Below are positions 44,016 through 51,776 of a DNA stretch of 59,424 nucleotides, in pieces. A model generated the notes under the pieces. The model was not told where the DNA came from, searched no databases, and saw only the letters and a program-made list of their open reading frames with translations. Source of the stretch: Bacteroidota bacterium (GTDB lineage: Bacteria; Bacteroidota; Bacteroidia; Chitinophagales; Chitinophagaceae); contig JAUZNZ010000029.1 in the NCBI GenBank assembly GCA_030706735.1, forward strand, positions 1 to 59,424. Direction: 5' to 3'. The position numbers and the translations under genes are program-made. Position 1 is the first letter of the stretch; the number at the start of each line of letters is the position of its first letter.

Positions 44016-44594
44016 CTAGCAGGCAGTGGGGCCGCCGGGCTGGCTGCGGTTCTCGCGGCGCGCGTCGAGGTTGATATAATTTTCGGCCAGGCTGGTCAGC
44101 AGGTCGTCGGCGTCTTTCTCTTCCAGAAGGATCGATTCAAGGGAGTCTGCAATTTCGTCATATTCGAGGGTGCGCGCCAGCTGTGCGAGGCTACCATAGG
44201 TGCCGATCTCATAGTGCTCCAGCTTTTGGACCGAAACGATCAGGCCCGCGTCGCGGGTTGCCGATCCGGGTTGCGTCTCACCGATCACCATTTCACATTC
44301 CCTGCCGATGCCAAGGATCGCTTCGGACTTCCGGTCCTCCGGCTGTTCGCCAAGCGCTTTGAATATCTCCTCCAACTGGACGATCTGCTCCCGGGTAGAA
44401 TCGAGATGACCCGCAAGGACGCTTTGTAATTTGAGCGAAGCCGCGGCCCTCTTGATCAACGGGAGGATCATCAACTGATGCTTTTCGGCGCCATACATAT
44501 CCCTCAATTGCTCCAGCAGCAATCCTTGCAGGTTGGAGTCCCGGGCCTGCCCGGGCGCATCCGCCGGCTTTTGGGAGACGCTGTTTTTTTGCAT
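44016..44594 (-). CDS. DUF892 (YciF-type) ferritin-like protein
   Basis: 192 residues. A four-helix DUF892 domain spans about 24-175: LQGLLLEQLRDMYGAEKHQL, DSTREQIVQLEEIFKALG, QKLEHYEIGTYGSLAQLA and LLEEKDADDLLTSLAEN. The Glu and His residues of these helices could hold a di-iron site, as in ferritin-like proteins. YciF proteins are linked to stress in enteric bacteria; the reaction is not known. It is convergent with the DUF4407 gene, with three bases between stops. Confidence 0.88.
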   Translation of the reverse strand: MQKNSVSQKPADAPGQARDSNLQGLLLEQLRDMYGAEKHQLMILPLIKRAAASLKLQSVLAGHLDSTREQIVQLEEIFKALGEQPEDRKSEAILGIGRECEMVIGETQPGSATRDAGLIVSVQKLEHYEIGTYGSLAQLARTLEYDEIADSLESILLEEKDADDLLTSLAENYINLDARRENRSQPGGPTAC

Positions 44595-44693
44595 ATGGCT
44601 ACTTTTGATGTGGAATCCCGTTCATGGTAGGGAAAATTATTCTACAAAAAGTTAAGGTCAGGTTAAAGCCGGATCAATGGCGGGTGGGGCCGG

Positions 44694-44906
44694 TCAAAGT
44701 ATTTCGTGTTTTCTGGAACGATAAAGGATGCAAAAGGGATACTTTGACGCCAGTTCGTTAAGTTCCCTGATCTTCGCCTCGTCAGGCGGATTGGACAACG
44801 GCAACTTGATAATTTCCGTTCTTTGCCTGGATGATCTTAAATTATGGGCGCTTAGGGCCGGATCACCGATCCGGGTAGGCAAGTTAATAAGAGAACTAGA
44901 TTTCAT
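44694..44906 (-). CDS. Possible small protein (70 residues), unknown
   Basis: A frame of 70 residues in the 478-base gap between the DUF892 and barrel genes. It is hydrophilic, ends RELNELASKYPFCILYRSRK and has a helical middle (PPDEAKIRELNELASKYP). There is no family match that I know. Composition is AT-richer than in the neighbours. Nothing else is seen in the rest of the gap (44595-44693, 44907-45072). Could be spurious. Confidence 0.4.
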   Translation of the reverse strand: MKSSSLINLPTRIGDPALSAHNLRSSRQRTEIIKLPLSNPPDEAKIRELNELASKYPFCILYRSRKHEIL

Positions 44907-45072
44907 TTGATAAAATTTTCTACTGGTGTAATGGGAAGACTGGTATGATAATGTATCCTATTTCAAAAACAATACCATCCCGCGGGGGAATGAAACAAAC
45001 ACTGCAGGGATCCACGTTTATAACAATCTGGTAACAAAGGCCATCATAACGAATACGTATAACCACCTATAC

Positions 45073-46926
45073 TTGACAAAGCATAACCGGATACGGCTCC
45101 TGGCATTGACCTGTTGCGCCATGCTGACTGCATGCGCCGCGGCCCAGGAGACGGATACGGCCTCTCACTTCAACCGGCTTAAGAATAATATCTTCCAGTT
45201 CTTCCGCAGCACGATCACCCGCGGCCGGCCAGATTCCGCCAATATGGCGGTTGTCCTGAATACCAAGAGCGAAAGTCCCTTCGCGCCTTACGAAGGCAAG
45301 GTGATCCGGCATATCTACATCAAGGCCTATGGATTCGAACAGGTGTTTACGGACACGAGTAAGCGCCTCGAGTATTTCGGTACCAAGCTGCTGAACCACA
45401 TGCACCGTAAAACGAGGGATTGGGTGATCCGGAATAGCCTGTTCATCAAGGAGGGAACCGTGCTCAATGCCTTCAAGGTGGCCGACAACGAACGCCTGAT
45501 CCGGTCCCTTGGGTATATCCAGGACGCGCGCATCCTCGTGAACTATATCCCGGACAACGGGGATTCTGTCGACCTGGTCGTGGTCGTGAAGGATCTGTTC
45601 AGCATCGGCGGGGATCTGTCGAGCGCCACGCTCAACAGCGTCCGCGGGAATATCAGCGACGCCAACGCCTTCGGCCTCGGCCAGCGGATACAACTTGGCG
45701 CCTACGTCGAGCAGCAGCGCAACCCGCATTTCGGATACCAGCTATTGTACAGCAAGAGCAATATCGGCAATACCTTCGTCACGGCTACCGGCAGCTATAG
45801 CCAGATCAACAATGACCTGACCGACGGCACGCCGGACGAGCAAGGCTGGTTCTTCCGGCTGGACAGGCCGCTCTATGCCCCCTACGCCCACCTTGCCGGA
45901 AATGTCAGCATCAGCCAGGCGGAGTCCTTCAATTATTATGTAAAGCCCGACAGCGTATTCTATAAATACCGCTACCGGGTCCGGGACGCATGGGTCGGCT
46001 GGAACCTGGGCACGGAACGATTTCTGGCCAATACGTCGGTTCGTGACCGCAAGTTCCTGGGCATCCGGTACCTGAATACCCATTTCTACCAGACGCCCGA
46101 CCAGGTAGGGGACAAGTTCAATTTTCGTTTCAACGACCGGCAGGCCGTATTGGCGCAATTCACCTTCTTCCGCCAGGATTTCTACAAGACGAATTATATC
46201 TACGGCTTCGGCACCACGGAGGACGTGCCCGAGGGATACAATATCGCGCTGACCTCGGGTTGGTATAAGCAGTTGTTCCTGGAGCGGCCCTATGCCGGCG
46301 TCGATGCCAACCAGTATATCGTGACGTCGAAAGGAGGCTTCATACAATACTTTCTCCGCTCGGGCGCCTTCCTCCATGCCCACCAGGTCGAAGATGCCAG
46401 TCTGCTCATCGGCTCCAGTTATTATAGCCCCCTGTTCCTGTTCCCTCATCTCAAGATCAGGCAATACCTCAACCTCAGCTATACCCGGCTATGGAACCGG
46501 GTCGGTCTCGATCCGCTGACCATCGACAATGTGTTTGGCTTGCGGTATTTCAGCGGGGATTCCACCTTCGGCTACCAGCGGGTCACTCTCCACTCGGAGA
46601 CCACGCTCTTCGCGAACTATAAATTATTTGGTTTTAAGTTCGCCCCCTTTGCCTTCGGCGACCTGTCGCTGCTGACCCCGGAAGGGCAGGATTTTTCGAA
46701 GTCCGCCCTCTACCACGGCATCGGTGCGGGCATGCGCACGCGCAATGAGAACCTCGTCTTTGGAACGATCGAGCTCAGGCTGGTCTATTTTCCGAGGAAG
46801 ACGCAGCAGAACGATTCGTTCAAGATCATGCTGACCTCGAATATCCAGTTCCGGTACAATAATACATACGTGAAGGCGCCGGACATCGTCCAGCTCAATA
46901 CCGACGGATTGAATAGTATTTATTGA
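45073..46926 (+). CDS. Omp85/BamA-like outer-membrane barrel protein
   Basis: 617 residues. The leader RIRLLALTCCAMLTACAAAQ has an LTAC lipobox-like end or a plain Sec site. One POTRA-like part (about 75-165; GKVIRHIYIKAYGF and YIQDARILVNYI) is followed by a barrel from about 170 to the C-terminal IY. There is only one clear POTRA, so it is shorter than BamA (which has five). The frame has no ATG until 45121, in the leader, so a TTG at 45073 is proposed; the open frame runs from 44932 without ATG. It may export or insert an outer-membrane component. Confidence 0.78.
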   Translation: MTKHNRIRLLALTCCAMLTACAAAQETDTASHFNRLKNNIFQFFRSTITRGRPDSANMAVVLNTKSESPFAPYEGKVIRHIYIKAYGFEQVFTDTSKRLEYFGTKLLNHMHRKTRDWVIRNSLFIKEGTVLNAFKVADNERLIRSLGYIQDARILVNYIPDNGDSVDLVVVVKDLFSIGGDLSSATLNSVRGNISDANAFGLGQRIQLGAYVEQQRNPHFGYQLLYSKSNIGNTFVTATGSYSQINNDLTDGTPDEQGWFFRLDRPLYAPYAHLAGNVSISQAESFNYYVKPDSVFYKYRYRVRDAWVGWNLGTERFLANTSVRDRKFLGIRYLNTHFYQTPDQVGDKFNFRFNDRQAVLAQFTFFRQDFYKTNYIYGFGTTEDVPEGYNIALTSGWYKQLFLERPYAGVDANQYIVTSKGGFIQYFLRSGAFLHAHQVEDASLLIGSSYYSPLFLFPHLKIRQYLNLSYTRLWNRVGLDPLTIDNVFGLRYFSGDSTFGYQRVTLHSETTLFANYKLFGFKFAPFAFGDLSLLTPEGQDFSKSALYHGIGAGMRTRNENLVFGTIELRLVYFPRKTQQNDSFKIMLTSNIQFRYNNTYVKAPDIVQLNTDGLNSIY

Positions 46927-46935
46927 AGGCGCGGC

Positions 46936-47721
46936 TCATTTCCCGCCGGCGAGATGCGCCCCGATCCGCGCCGCCAATTGCTCTGCCCAGTGACGGTATT
47001 GCCGGCCGGACGGATGCAATCCATCGGAGGCGAACCAGGAACTTTCCGAGCGGGAGTCGCTGTATTGCGAATCGTCTCCCGAATCGCCGGAGCGGTAGCC
47101 CGCCTTTCGCGAATGGGAGGTGATATCGATGAAGTCCACGGCGCACGCGGCGGCATGCCTTGCAGCCACCTGATTAAACTCGTCGATCTCTCTGGAGATG
47201 GTTTGCCGGTCACGTCCGAGCGCATCGGGGAGGTGGATCGCGGCGAAAGGAGTCACGCTCCAATCCGGAATGGATACCACGAAGGTCCGCCCGGGCCGGT
47301 TGCCGGCCAGGCGTATCGCCGATTCGAGGAGGGAACGGAATTCCCGGTCGAATTGTCGCAGGCTCTGCCCGCGGTATTCGTTATTCACCCCGATCAGCAG
47401 GCTGACAAATCCAAACGGGGGATGGAAGGGGCCCGCGTCGGGAGCCGCTTTGCCGCTCGTTGCGCCCTCCAGGGCCTTGATCAGTTCTCCGGTCGTCCAC
47501 CCTGTCCTGGCAAGGACAGCCGGGTCGGGGAAGCGGTGGCCCGCAGCACGCAGCATGTTGACGGTCTGAAAGGGGAAGCTGTCTCTGCATTCCACCCCCT
47601 CGCCGATCGTGTAGCTGTCCCCGAGCGCGAGGAAAGAGAGTTCCCGCTGCTCATCCGGCCCGGTGCGCTGATCGCCGGGTCGGATACCCTCATCGCCGCG
47701 TCGGGCCTGGCCCTTATCCAT
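46936..47721 (-). CDS. SGNH/GDSL hydrolase
   Basis: 261 residues. Block I is FLALGDSYTIGEG with the nucleophile Ser, block III is LLIGVNNEYRGQSL with Asn, and block V is ASDGLHPSGRQYRHWAEQL with Asp and His. No signal peptide. The family covers esterases and lipases acting on small esters, lipids or acetylated sugars. The N-terminal 28 residues are polar and might lie outside the domain. It lies 20 bases from the TonB-receptor gene on the same strand and is convergent with the barrel gene. Confidence 0.85.
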   Translation of the reverse strand: MDKGQARRGDEGIRPGDQRTGPDEQRELSFLALGDSYTIGEGVECRDSFPFQTVNMLRAAGHRFPDPAVLARTGWTTGELIKALEGATSGKAAPDAGPFHPPFGFVSLLIGVNNEYRGQSLRQFDREFRSLLESAIRLAGNRPGRTFVVSIPDWSVTPFAAIHLPDALGRDRQTISREIDEFNQVAARHAAACAVDFIDITSHSRKAGYRSGDSGDDSQYSDSRSESSWFASDGLHPSGRQYRHWAEQLAARIGAHLAGGK

Positions 47722-47741
47722 AGGTGCTTATTGCGTTTGAC

Positions 47742-50543
47742 TTATTGCGGCTGCGCCTGCACTCCCTGCATGCTTCCCTGCAGATTTTCCATGTCGCTCT
47801 TCATGTTCTTGCGCTTGAACAGGGCCACGTCGAATTTCCCGAACCGGTAATTGAACTGCAGGCGGAAGAACTGCGGATCCCTTCTGCGGAAGGCCTCCTG
47901 GTCGAACTGCGCCGACGACGTGAACACATCGTATACCCGGGTGCGGAAAATATCGCTTACGCTCAGGGTCAGCGAGGCCGCCTTGTTCTTCAGGAACTCA
48001 TATTTGAGGGCCGCATCCACGCCTCCGGACGGCCGGGAATAGCCCTGGGCATTGCCGCTGACCGTACCGCCGAAGCCCCTGCCGCCGCCGCCGCCATTGC
48101 CCGCGCTGCCTCCGGGCGGCAGCACGGTTTTGGACGTATAGTCGCCCGACAGTTGCAAGGTAAAGTTCTTTGGCAACTTGAAGGTATTGTTGATCTTTCC
48201 GAACCAGCTGTATAATTGCCCGGTTGTCGGAATGGCGACCTTGCCGGTATCGATCAGGTCGATCTTCGAAGTGAAAAAGTTCAGATTGCTCGTGATGTCC
48301 CACCAGCGGGTGACGGTATTGCGGCCGATGAGCTCCAGGCCGCCGACAAAGCTTGACTTGGCGTTGACATACGTATTGATGAATACCGTCGAATCGGTGA
48401 TCGGGTTGACGCCGGACACCTGGTAGCGGGTGATCAGGTTCGTGGTGGACTTATAATAGACCGAGGCCAGAAAGGTATTGTTCCCCGCGTAGTTCTTCTG
48501 GTAGGAGAGCTCCAGCGAGTTCGTGAACTGGGGCTGCAACCCCGGATTGCCCCGGCTGATATTGAGTGAATCGGAATAATCCGTGAACGGGAAGAGCTGG
48601 AAGAAATTGGGCCGGTCGATCCGGCGGGTATAGTTCAGGGCCAGGTCCTGGTCATCGCCGAGCTTCTGCGTAAGGAATATGCTCGGGAAGAGGCTGATGG
48701 GGAACTGGTTGCTGAAATAGCCGATCGTAGGCTGCTGGACGTGATTGGAGTCGAAGGCCGTATAGTTCTCCGTTCCCTTGTAGTCCGAGCTTTCGGCGCG
48801 AAGGCCCAGCTGATAGTTGAAATTATGGATCGCGTTGGAATAGGTGACATAACCGGCAAAGACCCGGTCCCGGAAGCTGTAATTAGTGGACAAAAGCTCG
48901 TTCACATGGTACAATCCGTCCCTGCCCAGCGTATCGAGATCGTTCACGCTGGCATTATTCCGGATGGCTATGCGGGCGCCCGTCTCGAATTTTGATTTGT
49001 CATTGATGGGCAGGACAAAGTCGGTCTGGGCGGTGAAATACTTGTTGGTACCCGAGCCCAGCTGCTGCTGGCTGTACGGGTAGTTCGCGGGCTGACCCTT
49101 GACCGGAAAGATCGTGGACGTGATATTGTTGGTATTGTCGTTGCTGCCGCTGCTGTAGTTCGCGTCGGCCGTCCATTCTTCACCCGATCTCGGGAACGTG
49201 TGCTTGAAGCTCAGCATGCCGCCATGATTATTGAACTGCGCGACGGTATTGGACAAACGTCGGGTATACGAGTAGGTGGTATTATTGGGGAACAGGGTGT
49301 CGACATAGAGGTCGCTGTTCGTATAGGGCTTGAACGTGCCGTGCACGATGGTTCCGGAAATGGACAGCGTATTGCGGTTGTCGATCAGGTAATCCAGACC
49401 GCCGCGGCCGAATGCGAAATAGCCGTTGGTGACATTGTAATCGTTTTGGATCAGGCTGTCCCCCGGGGCGGCCTTATAAGGAAAGACCGGGCTCGAATAG
49501 GGGAAGGTATAACGGGTCGTTGTGCCCGGGGAGATCGACTTGCGCTGGCCGTAATTGGCATTCGCGAAAAAGTTTACCTTGCCCTGTTTGACGTTGATAT
49601 CCGCTCCCAGGTTCAATTTCCCGCGCTGATCGAGGCCCGCCCGGATATTTCCGTTATAGCCGGCCTTGCGGTTCTTTTTCAGGACGATGTTGAGGATGCC
49701 GGACGTCCCGCCGGACGCGTCGTACTTTGCACCGGGATTGGTAATGATCTCGACGCTGGCGATCGCATCGGCCGGGATCTGGTCGAGGGTCAGCGTGGTC
49801 GGACGGCCGTCCACGAATATGGTCGGGGGGCTATTGCGCAAGGTCACGTTGCCGTCGATATCCACCTGCACGGAAGGCACGTTCTTCATGACGTCCACGC
49901 CCGTTCCGCCCTGCGCGGAAATATCCTTCTCCACATTATAGATCTTCCGGTCGACGCCCATCGAGATGAGGGGCTTCGATGCCGTCACCGTCACCTGCTC
50001 CAGGGTCTGCGATTCGGAACTGAGCTTGATATTCCCGAGGTCCTTGTCCACGCCGGCAAGCGCCTGCTGGATGTCCCCGCCTTTCTGGGGCATCTTCATT
50101 TCGAAAGCGACCCGTTGCTCGTAGGTTTTGTACCCGATGGCCGTGATGCGTATGCGAAAGTTCCCGAATAGCGGAAGGTTCTCCAGGCTGAAATCACCTT
50201 TGCGGCCGGTGATCATGCCGGCGATGACCGTATCCTTTCGCTTGCGCGTGACGGTATCGAACTTGCTTTGTACCAGCTGCACCGACACGCCGTCCATGCC
50301 CTTGTCCGTTTTGGCATCCACGATCCGGCCGTAGAAATGCCCGATGGAGCCTCCGCCGGCGCCGAAACCGCCGCCCTGCCTGCCGGCCCCGCCGGAACCC
50401 GGGTATTGCGCAAAGGTCGTTTGGCCCATCATCAATAAGCCCGTCATCATCAGGGTAATCATTCCGATCCATCCCTTCATTCCGATCAATAAGTTCCTGC
50501 CGATCCGCTTTTCCGATCGCCCGGTCTGTTTTCTCAAGTTCAT
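47742..50543 (-). CDS. TonB-dependent receptor-like outer-membrane protein (OMP_b-brl_3)
   Basis: 933 residues. Signal peptide with GMITLMMTGLLMMGQTTFAQ, a Gly-rich linker, a carboxypeptidase-regulatory-like domain (about 70-150; GHFYGRIVDAKTDKGMDGVS), a plug (about 165-290; EQVTVTASKPLIS, PTIFVDGRPTTLTL) and a barrel from 290 to the end. A long polar tail with a Gly run (PGGSAGNGGGGGRGFG) sits near the C-terminus inside the barrel. No SusD partner is present. Such stand-alone proteins of the family import unidentified nutrients or bind peptides. The SGNH hydrolase gene follows on the same strand. Confidence 0.9.
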   Translation of the reverse strand: MNLRKQTGRSEKRIGRNLLIGMKGWIGMITLMMTGLLMMGQTTFAQYPGSGGAGRQGGGFGAGGGSIGHFYGRIVDAKTDKGMDGVSVQLVQSKFDTVTRKRKDTVIAGMITGRKGDFSLENLPLFGNFRIRITAIGYKTYEQRVAFEMKMPQKGGDIQQALAGVDKDLGNIKLSSESQTLEQVTVTASKPLISMGVDRKIYNVEKDISAQGGTGVDVMKNVPSVQVDIDGNVTLRNSPPTIFVDGRPTTLTLDQIPADAIASVEIITNPGAKYDASGGTSGILNIVLKKNRKAGYNGNIRAGLDQRGKLNLGADINVKQGKVNFFANANYGQRKSISPGTTTRYTFPYSSPVFPYKAAPGDSLIQNDYNVTNGYFAFGRGGLDYLIDNRNTLSISGTIVHGTFKPYTNSDLYVDTLFPNNTTYSYTRRLSNTVAQFNNHGGMLSFKHTFPRSGEEWTADANYSSGSNDNTNNITSTIFPVKGQPANYPYSQQQLGSGTNKYFTAQTDFVLPINDKSKFETGARIAIRNNASVNDLDTLGRDGLYHVNELLSTNYSFRDRVFAGYVTYSNAIHNFNYQLGLRAESSDYKGTENYTAFDSNHVQQPTIGYFSNQFPISLFPSIFLTQKLGDDQDLALNYTRRIDRPNFFQLFPFTDYSDSLNISRGNPGLQPQFTNSLELSYQKNYAGNNTFLASVYYKSTTNLITRYQVSGVNPITDSTVFINTYVNAKSSFVGGLELIGRNTVTRWWDITSNLNFFTSKIDLIDTGKVAIPTTGQLYSWFGKINNTFKLPKNFTLQLSGDYTSKTVLPPGGSAGNGGGGGRGFGGTVSGNAQGYSRPSGGVDAALKYEFLKNKAASLTLSVSDIFRTRVYDVFTSSAQFDQEAFRRRDPQFFRLQFNYRFGKFDVALFKRKNMKSDMENLQGSMQGVQAQPQ

Positions 50544-50719
50544 TTTGTGTAGAATTCTTTATTTGGGGGCAAAATTCGCTGCTAAAATCCGTGTAAAACA
50601 GTTATATCTGTACAAGCGGTATAAAAAAAGCCACAGAAGGGCTAATTGCGACAGGCAGGCCGCGTTTCTAACCCCTTCATTAACAAGGTCTTTTGCCGGA
50701 GCGCCTGCTGAGGGGGTTG

Positions 50720-51346
50720 CTACCGCATCAGCAAGCTCAGGAAGATCTGCAGGAGGCCGATGAAGAACCCCAGTGCCGCGCCGATGACCTCGACAAAACG
50801 GAACTCTTTGGTCAGGATCTGGTTCAGCATCTGCTCGAGGCGGTCGGAGGAGAAATTGACGATCTTGTCCACCACGATCCTTTCCAGGTCCAGGTCGTTG
50901 CGCAAATTGGCCACGTAATTCTTCATGATCACGGGAAACAACTGCTCGAGCTCTTGCATGAATACGGTCTTCAGCTGCACGATGGTCTTGTCGCCGATGA
51001 ACAGGGAGATCATGGGCATGGTCTCCTTCAGCTTGGTTCGCAGGAAATGATCGATATGCTCCTCGGCCAGCGGGAGGATGCGTTGCACATTTTGCGGATT
51101 GGTGATGGTCTTTTCGATGTCGTCGAAGGAAAGGAGCTCCTGGCCGACGATCCGCCCAAGGCTCTCCGCGATCTGCTTTTGTCGCTTGGGGAAGACGCCG
51201 TGCAGGGTGAAGAGACCCAATATCCGCCTGGGGTGGCGGGGATGAAAGAGCAGCTTCAGGGCCATCCAGATCGTCAGCCAATGAATGAATGCGGAGATGA
51301 AGGGTATGGTATAGAGCCACCAACTGATGCTTGTCATAGGCTGCAA
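50720..51346 (-). CDS. DUF445 family membrane protein
   Basis: 208 residues. N-terminal helix ISWWLYTIPFISAFIHWLTI and C-terminal helix FRFVEVIGAALGFFIGLLQI flank a helical domain: FTLHGVFPKRQKQIAESLGR, the DUF445 landmark. Two membrane helices with a middle soluble part suggest an anchored hairpin. Function unknown. It is the last gene before the tRNA. Confidence 0.88.
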   Translation of the reverse strand: MQPMTSISWWLYTIPFISAFIHWLTIWMALKLLFHPRHPRRILGLFTLHGVFPKRQKQIAESLGRIVGQELLSFDDIEKTITNPQNVQRILPLAEEHIDHFLRTKLKETMPMISLFIGDKTIVQLKTVFMQELEQLFPVIMKNYVANLRNDLDLERIVVDKIVNFSSDRLEQMLNQILTKEFRFVEVIGAALGFFIGLLQIFLSLLMR

Positions 51347-51393
51347 AGAAAAGGCAATTCCCCGCCCGCCGCGCCCGGGGCCGGCAAATTGTT

Positions 51394-51424
51394 TTGAACA
51401 GAACTCTTTTTTATTTTAATTTTG
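51394..51424 (+). promoter_or_regulatory. Bacteroidota-type promoter of tRNA-His
   Basis: TTG at 51394-51396 and TAATTTTG at 51417-51424 have an exact 20-base spacer. The transcript would start near 51430, about 60 bases before the tRNA. Confidence 0.6.
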
Positions 51425-51491
51425 CCCTCCCGGATCGCCTTTAGACGGTCCGGCAAGCGGCGCCGGCCACCGGCCGGCGCCCGGAAAAAAT

Positions 51492-51566
51492 GGTGGTTGT
51501 AGCTCAGTTGGTTAGAGCACTAGATTGTGGTTCTAGGGGTCGTGGGTTCGAACCCCATCATCCACC
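51492..51566 (+). tRNA. tRNA-His (GTG anticodon)
   Basis: The cloverleaf folds with D stem GCTC/GAGC, anticodon stem CTAGA/TCTAG around the loop TTGTGGT (anticodon GTG) and T loop TTCGAAC. The extra G-1 at 51492 can pair with C73 at 51566, the identity element for histidyl-tRNA synthetase. The acceptor GTGGTTG / CATCCAC has one U-U mismatch. CCA is not encoded. The gene has its own promoter upstream and a terminator downstream. Confidence 0.95.
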
Positions 51567-51575
51567 CGACACCCG

Positions 51576-51616
51576 CTCCCGGCAAATGGGTCAAACCGCT
51601 GCCGGGAGTTTTTTTT
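51576..51616 (+). terminator. Rho-independent terminator after tRNA-His
   Basis: Arms CTCCCGGCA (51576-51584) and TGCCGGGAG (51600-51608) flank a 15-base loop and are followed by eight Ts. Confidence 0.85.
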
Positions 51617-51733
51617 GCCCTGCCGCACGCCCTGCTTTCTCCTGCCGCCCGCCGTGCTTTCCGCTCATGGAATTTATCGCAAACCCCTTGTTAATATTCG
51701 CCCGGGGCGACAACATACCATCTGTTTTATCGT

Positions 51734-51741
51734 TATTTTTG
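51734..51741 (+). promoter_or_regulatory. -7 element upstream of the S41 protease gene
   Basis: TATTTTTG fits TAnnTTTG. The -33 position has no TTG, so the call is tentative. It helps decide the protease start. Confidence 0.35.
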
Positions 51742-51776
51742 GATTAGTTATGCCAAAAGCGACAAGATATAAACGT

